Assembly: GCF_016598485.1 (NCBI RefSeq)
Contig: NZ_JAEMUW010000003.1
Location: forward strand, 1-64,000
From: Micromonospora coerulea
GTDB lineage: Bacteria; Actinomycetota; Actinomycetes; Mycobacteriales; Micromonosporaceae
Reading direction: 5' to 3'
DNA: 64,000 nucleotides
Part shown: in pieces, positions 46,893 to 55,344 of the stretch
How positions within the stretch are numbered: the first letter of the stretch is position 1
Layout of the letters: each line of letters opens with the position of its first letter
Position numbers and translations under genes: made by a program
Notes under the pieces: model-generated
The model's database searches: none
What the model saw: the letters and a program-made list of their open reading frames with translations, nothing else
What the model was told of the DNA's origin: nothing

Positions 46893-47402
46893 TCAGCAGC
46901 CGGTCGCGGCGGCTTCCTCGGTCGGCGCGGGGTCGGTGCTGCCCGCGATGGCACCCGGGTGGACCGCGTCCCGGACCCGGCGCAGGCCGTCGAGGACGGC
47001 CGTCAGCGTGGCCGGTTCGAGCTGGCCGGTGAACCACTGCTCGATGATCCGCAGGTGCCCGGGGAGGGTCTCGTCCAGCCGGTCCAGTCCGGCGGTGGTG
47101 ACCACCGCGTACGAGCTGCGCCGGTCGTTGGGGCACGCCCTGCGCCGGAGCAGGCCGTCGCGTTCCATCCGGTCGACCACCCGGGTCACCCCGCTGGTGG
47201 AGAGCGTGGTCTGCGCGGCCAGGTCGGTCATCCGCAACTGGTTGCCGGGTGAGCGGGCGAGGCGGGTGAGCACCTCGAACTCCACTGCGGAGAGGCCGTG
47301 CTCCTCGAACTGGGCGGCGAACCGGGCGGACAGCCCGGCGGCGGCCTCGTACAGGAGGCCGATCGCGGTGATCCGGGGGTCGTCTAACACGTTCGGGTCC
47401 AC
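46893..47402 (-). CDS. MarR-family transcriptional regulator with a TTA codon
   Basis: 169 residues from GTG. The winged helix is LRMTDLAAQTTLSTSGVTRV followed by VDRMERDGLLRRRACPNDRR, the MarR DNA-binding hallmark including the D-R wing tip. Codon 6 is TTA (47387-47385), a very rare codon in genomes of this composition and in Streptomyces the mark of bldA-dependent, late-stage translation. The gene is divergent from yceI across a 102-base region with A/T-rich promoter motifs and a CAAC-N6-GTTG inverted repeat, so the YceI gene is its probable target. Confidence 0.92.
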   Translation of the reverse strand: MDPNVLDDPRITAIGLLYEAAAGLSARFAAQFEEHGLSAVEFEVLTRLARSPGNQLRMTDLAAQTTLSTSGVTRVVDRMERDGLLRRRACPNDRRSSYAVVTTAGLDRLDETLPGHLRIIEQWFTGQLEPATLTAVLDGLRRVRDAVHPGAIAGSTDPAPTEEAAATGC

Positions 47403-47421
47403 TCGGCCATCCTAGCAGTAC

Positions 47422-47452
47422 TTGACAACGGGAATGTTGCTATGGCTATAGT
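47422..47452 (+). promoter_or_regulatory. Promoter of yceI-like gene with overlapping inverted repeat
   Basis: TTGACA (47422-47427) and TATAGT (47447-47452) are near-perfect hexamers with a 19-base spacer. CAAC-N6-GTTG (47426-47439) and CTATggctATAG (47440-47451) overlap them, giving plausible MarR operators. The stretch is markedly A/T-rich for this genome. Confidence 0.6.
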
Positions 47453-47504
47453 TGCTCAGTCAGTCGTTGGGCTACTAAACAAATCTTCCCTGGAGGACAG
47501 CACC

Positions 47505-48086
47505 ATGACCAGCAGCACCGAAGCGGTTACCCGCGACTGGGACGGCCTCACCATCCCGGCTGCCGGCAGCTACCTGCTGGACGCGGCTCACAAGCGGGTC
47601 GGCTTCGTCGCCCGGCACATGATGGTCAGCAAGGTGCGTGGCGAGTTCGCCGACGCGACCGCGACGATCACCGTGGCGGAGGACCCGATGCAGTCCTCGG
47701 TGACTGCGACCATCCAGGCCGCCAGCATCGACACCACCCAGGGCGACCGTGACGCGCACCTGCGCAGCCCGGAGTTCCTGGACGCCGAGGCCTTCCCGAC
47801 GCTGGAGTACCGCAGCACCGGCGTGAAGTCCCGCAAGGGCAACGAGTTCGTCCTCTCCGGTGAGCTGACCATCAAGGGTGTCACCCGCCCGGTCGACCTC
47901 GAGGTCGAGTTCGAGGGTGTCGGCCGCAGCCCGTTCGGTCAGGACATCTTCGGGTTCTCCGCGAGCACCGAGATCGACCGCGAGGACTTCGGCCTCACCT
48001 GGAACGTCGCCCTGGAGACCGGCGGCGTCCTGGTCGGCAAGAAGATCAAGATCGAGATCGAGGGCGAGGCTGTCCGCCAGGCCTGA
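47505..48086 (+). CDS. YceI family lipid-binding protein
   Basis: 193 residues from ATG at 47505, with GGAGG 8 bases upstream. The YceI lipocalin-like barrel is visible from YLLDAAHKRVGFVARHMMVS, then VRGEFADATATITVAEDPMQ, GDRDAHLRSPEFLDAEAFPT and VDLEVEFEGVGRSPFGQDIF. The F-x-x-R-H-x-x-(V/I)-(S/T)-x-(V/L)-x-G motif and the D-x-x-R-D-x-H-L-(R/K) segment are diagnostic. No signal peptide, so it is cytoplasmic. Family members bind polyisoprenoid or amphiphilic lipids; in actinobacteria they are often under MarR control, as suggested here. Confidence 0.92.
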   Translation: MTSSTEAVTRDWDGLTIPAAGSYLLDAAHKRVGFVARHMMVSKVRGEFADATATITVAEDPMQSSVTATIQAASIDTTQGDRDAHLRSPEFLDAEAFPTLEYRSTGVKSRKGNEFVLSGELTIKGVTRPVDLEVEFEGVGRSPFGQDIFGFSASTEIDREDFGLTWNVALETGGVLVGKKIKIEIEGEAVRQA

Positions 48087-48103
48087 TCGACCCGTACGAC
48101 CCG

Positions 48104-48138
48104 ACGGGCCCGCGCTGTCACAGACAGCGCGGGCCCGT
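48104..48138. terminator. 16-bp perfect hairpin terminator
   Basis: ACGGGCCCGCGCTGTC and GACAGCGCGGGCCCGT surround an ACA loop, 17 bases after the YceI stop. Confidence 0.88.
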
Positions 48139-48346
48139 TCGCGTACGCCGAGCGGGTGCGAATTGTCACGACCTGTTCGCCGCCGCCACCCGGGTGTACG
48201 GGCCGCCGGATGGGTAGAGATGCCGCTGGGAGCGCACCGTGCGGCCAGACCCCTGGTTTGGAGGACCGGAGCGCTCCTAACGTGGATGGTTCACAATGCG
48301 TTCCGGACCGGTACGGTTCCGTTGCGCCGGGCGCCGGGAGGAACAC

Positions 48347-49825
48347 ATGGGCAGGGACGTCGAGCAGGGCGCCTTCTCCCGGGAGGACCGGGTCCGTTAC
48401 CGGCAGAAGGTCCGGCGCTGCCTGGACGTCTTCGCGCTGATGCTGGACGACTTCGGCTTCGACGCCGACCGCCCGATGACCGGGCTGGAGATCGAGCTCA
48501 ACCTGGTCGACTCGGCCGCCGAGCCGGCCATGCGCAACGACCAGATCCTCGTCGACATCGCCGACCCGCTCTTCCAGACCGAGCTGGGCCAGTTCAACCT
48601 GGAGCTGAACGCCCCGCCCCGGCTGATCGAAAGCGGCGGGTTCGCCGACTACGAGCAGGACCTGCGCAGCAGCCTCAGCCGCGCCGACGAGCGGGCGGCC
48701 AAGTCGGACGCCAGGATCGTCCTGGTCGGCATCCTGCCCACCCTCACCGAGCGCCACCTGGTGGCCGACAACCTCTCCACCAACGAGCGCTACCGGGTGC
48801 TCAACGACCAGATCGTCGGCGCCCGGGGCGAGGACATCGAGCTGGACATCCGCGGCGTCGAGCGGCTCCAGACGCACACCGACTCGATCGCTCCGGAGGC
48901 CGCCTGCACCAGCCTCCAGTTCCACCTCCAGGTCGCGCCGGACAGCTTCGCCGACTACTGGAACGCCTCCCAGGCCATCGCCGGGGTCCAGGTCGCGATC
49001 GGCGCCAACTCGCCGTTCCTCTACGGCCGGCAGCTCTGGGCGGAGACCCGGATCGCGCTGTTCGAGCAGGCCACCGACACCCGCCCGGACGAGCTGAAGG
49101 CGCAGGGCGTCCGGCCTCGGGTGTGGTTCGGCGAGCGCTGGATCACCTCGATCTTCGACCTGTTCGAGGAGAACGTCCGGTACTTCCCGCCGCTGCTGCC
49201 CATCGTCGAGGACGAGGACCCGGTCGAGGTGCTGCACGCCGGCGGGGTGCCCGAGCTGAGCGAGTTGCGGCTGCACAACGGCACCGTCTACCGCTGGAAC
49301 CGGCCGGTCTACGACATCATGAACGGCCGCCCCCACCTGCGGGTGGAGAACCGGGTGCTGCCGGCCGGGCCGACCGTGGTGGACATGCTCGCCAACGCCG
49401 CCTTCTACTTTGGCCTGGCCCGGGGCCTCGCGGAGGCGGACCGGCCGATCTGGAGCCAGCTCACCTTCAGCTCCGCCGAGGAGAACTTTCACACCGCCGC
49501 CCGCCGCGGCATGGACGCCGTACTGCACTGGCCCCGGCTGGGCGACGTCCCGGTGACCCGGCTGGTGCTCGACGTCCTGCTGCCGAAGGCCGCGCAGGGG
49601 CTGGACCGGTTCGGCGTCTCCCCGGCCGAGCGGGACCGCCTGCTCGGCATCATCGAGCAGCGCTGCCGCACCGGCCGCAACGGGGCGGTCTGGCAGACCG
49701 AGACCGTCTGGGCGGCCGAGCGGCATCGCGGACTGGGCCGGGACGCCGCGCTGCACCACATGCTCCAGCGCTACGCCGAGTTGCAGCGGGGCAACGAGCC
49801 CGTGCACACCTGGCCGGTCGACTGA
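48347..49825 (+). CDS. Glutamate-cysteine ligase family protein (GCS2 type)
   Basis: 492 residues from ATG at 48347, with GGGAGG 5 bases upstream; the frame is open to 48296 without homology. The GCS2 pattern is clear: MTGLEIELNLVDSAAEPAMR (metal/ATP Glu residues), FQTELGQFNLELNAPPRLI, CTSLQFHLQVAPDSFADYWN, and the C-terminal R-V-x-N-R-V-L-P-A-G-P-T-V-V-D-M. The family forms gamma-glutamyl bonds. Actinobacteria make mycothiol rather than glutathione, and there is no gshB or mycothiol gene nearby, so the true product (perhaps another gamma-glutamyl amine) is uncertain. Confidence 0.87.
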   Translation: MGRDVEQGAFSREDRVRYRQKVRRCLDVFALMLDDFGFDADRPMTGLEIELNLVDSAAEPAMRNDQILVDIADPLFQTELGQFNLELNAPPRLIESGGFADYEQDLRSSLSRADERAAKSDARIVLVGILPTLTERHLVADNLSTNERYRVLNDQIVGARGEDIELDIRGVERLQTHTDSIAPEAACTSLQFHLQVAPDSFADYWNASQAIAGVQVAIGANSPFLYGRQLWAETRIALFEQATDTRPDELKAQGVRPRVWFGERWITSIFDLFEENVRYFPPLLPIVEDEDPVEVLHAGGVPELSELRLHNGTVYRWNRPVYDIMNGRPHLRVENRVLPAGPTVVDMLANAAFYFGLARGLAEADRPIWSQLTFSSAEENFHTAARRGMDAVLHWPRLGDVPVTRLVLDVLLPKAAQGLDRFGVSPAERDRLLGIIEQRCRTGRNGAVWQTETVWAAERHRGLGRDAALHHMLQRYAELQRGNEPVHTWPVD

Positions 49826-49851
49826 CTACGGGTCCGCGGCGCGCGGCGGGA

Positions 49852-51174
49852 TCAGCGGCCGCGGCGGCCGGGTCTGGTCTTCGGGCCGGTGGTCGGCGGC
49901 GTCGTGCCGGTGCGGGACTCCTCCGGTGCTTCCGCCTGCGGCGGCGGGACGTCGATCGGCCTGCGCGGCGAGGGGATGCCCGGCCCGGCAGCCGTCGAGG
50001 GCGCCACGTCGGACGCCGTCTGCTCCGGCGCCGGGCTCGGGTCGGGCGGGTTCGGGCGGCCGCGCCGGGTCGCCGGACGGGTCCGGGTCGCGGTGCCCGC
50101 GGCCGGACGGGACGACGGTTCCGGAGCGGACGATGTGGTCGGTTCCGTCAGGGTGGGCTCCGCGGCGCCAGCCGTGGTGGTCGCCTCGTCGACGGTCGGC
50201 AGGTCACCTGACGTGGCGGGGGTACCGGTCGGGGCGTCCGGCTCGGCGGTGCGTTGCCGGGGCAGGGCAATCTCCGCCCGCGCGGGGACGCGGCGCTCCG
50301 CGCGCTGGGCCAGCGCGGCCACCAGCACGGAGCCGCCGAATCCGGCGATCACCGCGTACGGGGCGATCAGGTGGGCCGAGACCTGCTCGGCGGCGATCGC
50401 GGCGAGCCTCGGCACCGCCAGCAGGTACGCCACCGCGACGAGCAGCGGGCCGGCCGCCCCCGAGGCTGCCGCCCCGACCCGCCACTGCGGCAGCCGGGCG
50501 GCCCGGCGGGCGGCCAGGGCGCCGATCACCACGGCGGAACCCATCGCGAGGAGCGCCCCCGGCCAGTAGAAGTAGTCCCGGATCCAGAACCGGTCGCTGT
50601 CCGCGCTGATCTGCCAGATGCCCAGCTGCGCGCTGGTCAGGCCCCGTCCGGCGAGCACGCTGTCGACCACCGAGACCACGGCGAGCAGCCAGAGCCAGGC
50701 GGTCGTGGCGATCAGGTTGGTGGCGGCGGCGCGCGAGTGCAGCGCCCAGGTCGCCACCACCACGCCGACCAGCAGTCCGACGGCGGCGTACCCCGCGGCG
50801 ACGGTCTGCGGGGAGAAGGTGTCCGGCACCCGCGCCGCCCGCGCCGGTACGGCGACCAGCAGCACGGTGATCAGCGCGCCCACCGCCCCGGCCACGGCCA
50901 GGGTGAGCTTCCCCAACGTCCCGTCCGGCTCCTGGTCGTCGACGCCCCGGTCGCGCAGCCGCTGCGCGCAGACCGCGCCCGCGACCACCGAGGTGGCGGA
51001 GATCCAGGTGGCCCAGGCGAGGCTCGCCACCCACGCCGCCTCGACCGTCCCGACCTCGGCCGGCGTCCAGTTGACGATGCCCAGGCCGTAGCCGAAGCCC
51101 AGTTGCGCCGCGCCCGCACCGGCAGCGACGCCGATCGCGGTGGCGACCGATCCTCCCCAGCCCCGTCTGGCCAT
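49852..51174 (-). CDS. Polytopic membrane protein with long Pro/Thr-rich cytoplasmic tail
   Basis: 440 residues from ATG at 51174. About eight hydrophobic segments fill residues 10-290 (TAIGVAAGAGAAQLGFGYGL, LAVAGAVGALITVLLVAVPA, AAVGLLVGVVVATWAL and so on). The last 140 residues are low-complexity, rich in Pro, Thr, Ser and Arg, and end in TRPGRRGR. The gene is conserved in related actinomycetes as an uncharacterised integral membrane protein. It is divergent from the PASTA protein gene at 51283 and convergent with the GCS2 gene (26-base gap). Confidence 0.75.
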   Translation of the reverse strand: MARRGWGGSVATAIGVAAGAGAAQLGFGYGLGIVNWTPAEVGTVEAAWVASLAWATWISATSVVAGAVCAQRLRDRGVDDQEPDGTLGKLTLAVAGAVGALITVLLVAVPARAARVPDTFSPQTVAAGYAAVGLLVGVVVATWALHSRAAATNLIATTAWLWLLAVVSVVDSVLAGRGLTSAQLGIWQISADSDRFWIRDYFYWPGALLAMGSAVVIGALAARRAARLPQWRVGAAASGAAGPLLVAVAYLLAVPRLAAIAAEQVSAHLIAPYAVIAGFGGSVLVAALAQRAERRVPARAEIALPRQRTAEPDAPTGTPATSGDLPTVDEATTTAGAAEPTLTEPTTSSAPEPSSRPAAGTATRTRPATRRGRPNPPDPSPAPEQTASDVAPSTAAGPGIPSPRRPIDVPPPQAEAPEESRTGTTPPTTGPKTRPGRRGR

Positions 51175-51282
51175 GCCGGGGAGCGTAGCGTCCCAGGGTC
51201 GGCGCGGCGAGTCGTGGCGGTCCGCCGGGGCCCGGGTTTGGTGACGGCGGCTACGGTCGCCGGTGATGAGGCGGTGGACGCG

Positions 51283-51969
51283 ATGACGGACGGGTACCCG
51301 GAGCGGCAGACCTCGGCCGGGCAGGATGACCCGGGGCCGGACCGGGGAAGACTCCTGCTCGGCGGCGGCCTGGCGGCGGCGTTGCTGGCGGTGATCGGCG
51401 CGAGCGGTGGCTGGATCCTCGCCGGTGGTGACTCCGGTCCATCCGACCGGCCCGTCGCGACGGTGACCACGGTGGCGGCTGCGACCGAAACCGCACCGAG
51501 CACGGACCCGCCCGGCAGCACGCCCCCGGCGACCCGACCCAGGACCACCGCGCCCGCCGGGCTGACGGTACCCGAGCTGGTCGGTGTCGACTTTGCGGAC
51601 GCCCGCCGGCAACTGCATGAGCGGAAGCTCGGCTGGCGACTGGTCTTCGGTACGGGCACCGGCCGGAACGTCGTGCGCACCTCCCCCGGGCCCGGTGAGC
51701 CGGTGCGGCGGGGCGTCACCGTCACCCTCTGGGTCGCCGGCCCCGCGCCGGCCGTGACCGTGCCGGACCTGGTCGGCGACGACTGCGACGAGGCCGCGGA
51801 CGACCTGGTCGAGGCGGGCCTGTACCCGCGCTACCGCACCGGTCGGCGGGGCACCGTCACCGCGCAGGATCCGGCCGCGGACGCCTCCGCCCGGTGGAAC
51901 GACCCGGTCGCCCTGGTCTGCGGCGACGCCGCACCGACCACGCCCGGCACTGCGCCGCCGAGCCCCTGA
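51283..51969 (+). CDS. Membrane-anchored protein with two PASTA domains
   Basis: 228 residues from ATG at 51283 (GTG at 51274 is possible). A short cytoplasmic head precedes one membrane helix at about 25-46 (LLLGGGLAAALLAVIGASGG). After a Pro/Thr spacer come PASTA 1 (LTVPELVGVDFADARRQLHE, residues of about 100-155) and PASTA 2 (VTVPDLVGDDCDEAADDLVE, about 160-215). PASTA domains bind muropeptides or lipid II. There is no kinase or penicillin-binding domain attached, so it may act as a free-standing cell-wall sensor or scaffold. A second PASTA protein gene follows 100 bases downstream. Confidence 0.85.
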   Translation: MTDGYPERQTSAGQDDPGPDRGRLLLGGGLAAALLAVIGASGGWILAGGDSGPSDRPVATVTTVAAATETAPSTDPPGSTPPATRPRTTAPAGLTVPELVGVDFADARRQLHERKLGWRLVFGTGTGRNVVRTSPGPGEPVRRGVTVTLWVAGPAPAVTVPDLVGDDCDEAADDLVEAGLYPRYRTGRRGTVTAQDPAADASARWNDPVALVCGDAAPTTPGTAPPSP

Positions 51970-52069
51970 CCGACGGCTCGCCGCGTTGATCCCCGCCGAT
52001 GGTGCTCCGGACCACTAACTTGGATGATCGAGGGCCAGGGCGCCCGCCCCGGTGGGGAAAGGACGTGCG

Positions 52070-52966
52070 ATGAGCGACGACCGCCAGGAGCCACCCGCCG
52101 GGAACGACGCCGACGCAACCCGCGCCCTGCCCCCGAACCGTGACTCGGGCGGGGACGCCGACGCGACCCGCGCCCTGCCGCGGGACGGCGACCCCGACGC
52201 CACGCGGGCGCTGCCGCCCGATCGCCCGTCGGCCGGAGCCGACGCCACGCGCCGGCTGCCGCCGACCGGTGAGCGGCCGGAGCCCGGCGACGCGACCCGG
52301 CCGATGTCCCGGGCAGGCGCCGGGGACCGACCGGGGGACAGCACTGCCCGGCAGCAGCCGGCGGACCGGACGGCTCCCCTGCCGCCCCCACCGCCGGCCT
52401 GGTCGGGGCGGGCCGGCGTGCCGCCGCCCCGCCCGGTCGGCTATCCCGAGCCGGGCAGCGAGTGGTACGCCGAGGAGCAGGCCGGCCGGCGCTGGTGGAT
52501 GCCGATCCTGCTGGGCATCCTCGCGCTGCTGCTGATCGCGCTGATCGGGGTCGGTGTCTGGCTGGCGCTGAGGGCGGCGGACCGGAACAGCACCCCGTCC
52601 CCGGCGCCCACGCCCCCACCGACCACCGCCCCGGCGACCACCGCCGGGCCAACCTCGGCCGCGCCGAGCACCACGCCACCGACCACGCCGCCGACGACCA
52701 GCGCCGCGGCCCGGGTGCCGATGCCGCCGCTGGTGGGGCTGCCGGAGTCGGCCGCCCGGGCGATCCTCGACCGGCTGGGCGTGGACTACCGGGTGGAGAC
52801 CCGGAGGTCGGACCGGCCGACCGGCACGGTGATCGAGACCGATCCGGCCACCGGCGACCTGATCTCCGAAGGGGATCGGGTGACCCTCGTCGTCGCCGAG
52901 GCCGCCGCGCCGACAACCGGTGGCGGGACGCCCACTCCCGAGCCGCCGGTCACCGCCACGCCCTGA
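52070..52966 (+). CDS. Membrane protein with cytoplasmic DATRALPP repeats and one external PASTA domain
   Basis: 298 residues from ATG at 52070 (AAGGA 7 bases upstream). The cytoplasmic head of about 125 residues contains five copies of a short motif (DADATRALPPN, DADATRALPRD, DPDATRALPPD, GADATRRLPPT, GDATRPMSR) separated by charged linkers. One membrane helix lies at about 143-170 (ILLGILALLLIALIGVGVWL), then a Thr/Pro stretch and a single PASTA domain (MPPLVGLPESAARAILDRLG, about 222-280). The repeated Thr between acidic and basic residues looks like a multi-site target for Ser/Thr kinases and FHA domains; that is inference. It pairs with the upstream PASTA gene. Confidence 0.85.
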   Translation: MSDDRQEPPAGNDADATRALPPNRDSGGDADATRALPRDGDPDATRALPPDRPSAGADATRRLPPTGERPEPGDATRPMSRAGAGDRPGDSTARQQPADRTAPLPPPPPAWSGRAGVPPPRPVGYPEPGSEWYAEEQAGRRWWMPILLGILALLLIALIGVGVWLALRAADRNSTPSPAPTPPPTTAPATTAGPTSAAPSTTPPTTPPTTSAAARVPMPPLVGLPESAARAILDRLGVDYRVETRRSDRPTGTVIETDPATGDLISEGDRVTLVVAEAAAPTTGGGTPTPEPPVTATP

Positions 52967-52989
52967 CCGTCAGCGCGCCGCCCGGGCCG

Positions 52990-53442
52990 TCACCACTGCC
53001 GACGTCTGGTGCCGACCAGGCCGAGCCCGGCCAGCGAGATGCCGAGTCCCAGGAGACCGGAGTAGAACAGCGACCGGCTCAGGTCGTCCGCCGCCGCCCG
53101 TACGCCGCTGGCGTCGGCCGGGCCGTCGGCCAGCGCGCCCTGCCCGGCTCCGCCGCCGGCGCGGTCCGGGGCCGCGCCCGACGGCGCGCTGGACGGGTCG
53201 GCGTCGAACGGGCCGACCCAGGCGGGCTCGTCGGGTTCGTCGGGTGGTTCGGCGCCGTCCCCGGCCACGGTGATCTCCGGAGCAGGTACCGGCTCGGTCA
53301 ACTGCTGGGTGGAGGAGAGAGCGGGGTAGTTGACCGCGACCGCGAGTGCGGTCGCGACGCCGAGGAGCGTGAGGAGCCCGAAGGCGTAACCGACACGGGA
53401 CCGGTGGTGCCGCCGCGCGGCGGGCAGATTGACCATGGCCAT
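52990..53442 (-). CDS. Two-helix membrane protein, hypothetical
   Basis: 150 residues. A basic head (NLPAARRHHRSRVGYAFGLL) leads to a helix at about 18-38; a second helix at about 124-143 (LFYSGLLGLGISLAGLGLVG) is followed by TRRRQW. Between them is an acidic, Pro/Gly-rich external loop. A second start at codon 3 is possible. No family is recognised. It is convergent with the PASTA gene. Confidence 0.6.
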   Translation of the reverse strand: MAMVNLPAARRHHRSRVGYAFGLLTLLGVATALAVAVNYPALSSTQQLTEPVPAPEITVAGDGAEPPDEPDEPAWVGPFDADPSSAPSGAAPDRAGGGAGQGALADGPADASGVRAAADDLSRSLFYSGLLGLGISLAGLGLVGTRRRQW

Positions 53443-53542
53443 CCCAGGTTCAGGGTCCGGGACGCGCGGGGTGGAGACTTTGCCGGGGTGGGCGTACCGA
53501 TTCTATGGCGGCGGTACGCCCCCCGACCTGGCAATCGCCGTG

Positions 53543-53827
53543 TCAGCCGACTTGAACCGGGGTCCGGGCGACCGGCCGCCGGGTGCGTACGGTGTGCGGC
53601 CGGAGCGCCGGCGCGGCCTGGGGCTGCACCAGCCCTTCGGACTGTACGAAGATCGACCGCCGGTTGACCGCGTCCCCCGCCGCGTTCAACTCGTAGCCGT
53701 CCAGCCACAGCCAGCCGTCGTAGGTGGGCCAGTCGAGCACCCGGATCACCCGGAACATGATGGGTCGAAGGAACTGGACACTCGCCGCGCGAGTCACGTG
53801 CAGTACGTCACCGGAGCGGGGAAGCAC
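53543..53827 (-). CDS. Small conserved-looking hypothetical protein
   Basis: 94 residues. The core MFRVIRVLDWPTYDGWLWLD followed by GYELNAAGDAVNRRSIFVQ has strong coding character and an aromatic pattern (W-P-T-Y-D-G-W-x-W-L-x-G-Y) that looks like a small beta-sheet protein. A later start at the internal ATG (MFRVIRV, 53758) is plausible. No function is recognised. Confidence 0.6.
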   Translation of the reverse strand: MLPRSGDVLHVTRAASVQFLRPIMFRVIRVLDWPTYDGWLWLDGYELNAAGDAVNRRSIFVQSEGLVQPQAAPALRPHTVRTRRPVARTPVQVG

Positions 53828-54462
53828 ATGGGCTCCTGGGAAGGGTCGGCCGGCGGGTCGAGCCGGCGGGAGCTGATCGGGGGACAGTTCGGGCCCGTGT
53901 CGGGGTCGTGCCTCGTGGACCGGCTGATCAGGTTTTCGGTGGTGGTCGGGCCGTACCCGCGGTGGCGCGCCGCCACCCGACCATCACCCGGCTGCTCCCG
54001 GTTACCGCTCCCGCCGCCGCAGTCGTCCGGCGTGCAGCGGCGGGGCCTTCACCCCGGGGCAGGTCTGGTTACGCCAGCTCGGGCCGGCTCACCGCCCGCC
54101 GACCATCGACCGGTGGGATCACCACGGCGGGAGATCAAGTGGAGACGGTGAGTAACCCGTGCCATACGGACAGAGTGCATCAGCGACGTGCTTCATGCAA
54201 GTTGCACGTCGTCTTTTGCCGATACGCGAGCACGACACGTGAACGGCATGCTTGATGACCTCACCATCGGGGCGGCACACTGGACGCCGGTTTCGCCCGT
54301 CGCGGCCGGTCGACGACCGGCACCACCCCTGCCGCGAAACGATCGCCCGCCGTACCACGGTCGCGCCCCCGGCGGGGGGTCGAGCCGGGCGCGATCGACC
54401 GGAGGTGGCCGGGTGAGCGCGAGCGGCCGGGGTTACCGCACCACGACCCGCGGAGCGGCGAC
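53828..54462. other. 635-base region without a convincing gene
   Basis: The region is less G/C-rich around 54150-54260, has no supported reading frame, and contains the hairpin at 54184-54211. It probably holds the promoter of the XRE gene at 54463 and the 5' region of the divergent small gene. Confidence 0.5.
54184..54211. promoter_or_regulatory. 8-bp inverted repeat in A/T-richer region, followed by TCTTTT
   Basis: CGACGTGC and GCACGTCG enclose a loop that itself holds TGCAA-G-TTGCA. A TCTTTT run follows. It may be an operator upstream of the XRE gene or a weak terminator. Confidence 0.4.
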
Positions 54463-55344
54463 GTGAGCGAGCGGCGCAGCCCCACCATCCGGCGTCGTCG
54501 CCTGGGGGCGGAACTCCGCCGCCAGCGGGAGGCCGCCGGCATCACCATCGAGACCGTCGCCGAGCAGCTCGAGTGCTCGGCCTCCAAGATCTCCCGGATC
54601 GAGACCGGCCACACCACCGCCACGCCGCGCGACGTGCGGGACATGCTCCGGATCTACGGGGTGGTGGGTGCCGAGAGCGACGAGCTGGTGCAGATCGCCC
54701 GGGAGGCCCGGCAGAAGGGCTGGTGGCACCCGTACAGCACGGTGCTGGTCGGGGCGTACGTCGGGCTGGAGGCGGCGGCCAGCTCGATCCGAGCGTACGA
54801 GCAGCAGGTGGTACCGGGCCTGCTGGAGACCGAGGAGTACGCGGGGGCGATGATCCGGGCCGCCCGGCCCGACTTCACCGCTGACCAGGTCCACCAGCGG
54901 GTGCGTGTCCGTCTGGGTCGTCAGTCGTTGTTGACGCAGGACGATCCGGTCGATCTGTGGGTGGTGCTCGATGAGGCGGTGCTGAGCCGGCCGGTTGGCG
55001 GCGACGCGGTGATGCGTGGCCAGCTCAAACGGCTGGTGGAGGTCGCCGAACTGCCGAACGTGACGTTGCAGGTCCTGCCCTTCGAGGTGGGCGCGCACGC
55101 CGGCATGGACGGGACCTTCACGATCCTCAGCTTCCCCGAGCCGAGTGATCCCGATGTCGTGTACGCGGAGAACGCCACGGGTGGGCTCTTCCTGGAGAAG
55201 AGCGACGAACTGCAGAAGTACAGCTTCATCTTCGATCACATTCGAGCAGCGGCCATTCGCCCGGAGGAATCTATCGCACACATCGCAAAACTGGCAGAGG
55301 AGCCGTTGTGGAAATGGCGACCAAGGAGTTCCCCGTGGACCTGA
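54463..55344 (+). CDS. XRE-family regulator with DUF5753 domain (second module)
   Basis: 293 residues from GTG. The helix-turn-helix is at residues 12-68 (GAELRRQREAAGITIETVAE then QLECSASKISRIETGHTTAT), with DUF5753 from about 95 (AASSIRAYEQQVVPGLLETE, YAGAMIRAARPDF, LWVVLDEAVLSRPVGG, VTLQVLPFEVGAHAGMDGTF). It forms the standard pair with the DUF397 gene that overlaps its 3' end. It is clearly diverged from the module at 23187-24163, so the two are independent regulators of unknown targets. Confidence 0.92.
   Translation: MSERRSPTIRRRRLGAELRRQREAAGITIETVAEQLECSASKISRIETGHTTATPRDVRDMLRIYGVVGAESDELVQIAREARQKGWWHPYSTVLVGAYVGLEAAASSIRAYEQQVVPGLLETEEYAGAMIRAARPDFTADQVHQRVRVRLGRQSLLTQDDPVDLWVVLDEAVLSRPVGGDAVMRGQLKRLVEVAELPNVTLQVLPFEVGAHAGMDGTFTILSFPEPSDPDVVYAENATGGLFLEKSDELQKYSFIFDHIRAAAIRPEESIAHIAKLAEEPLWKWRPRSSPWT

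Noticed and set aside
54188..54466. 92-codon + strand frame in the gene-free region before the second XRE gene
   Set aside because: Arg/Pro/Gly-rich content, no ribosome binding site, and no recognisable domain; overlaps an inverted repeat likely to be regulatory.
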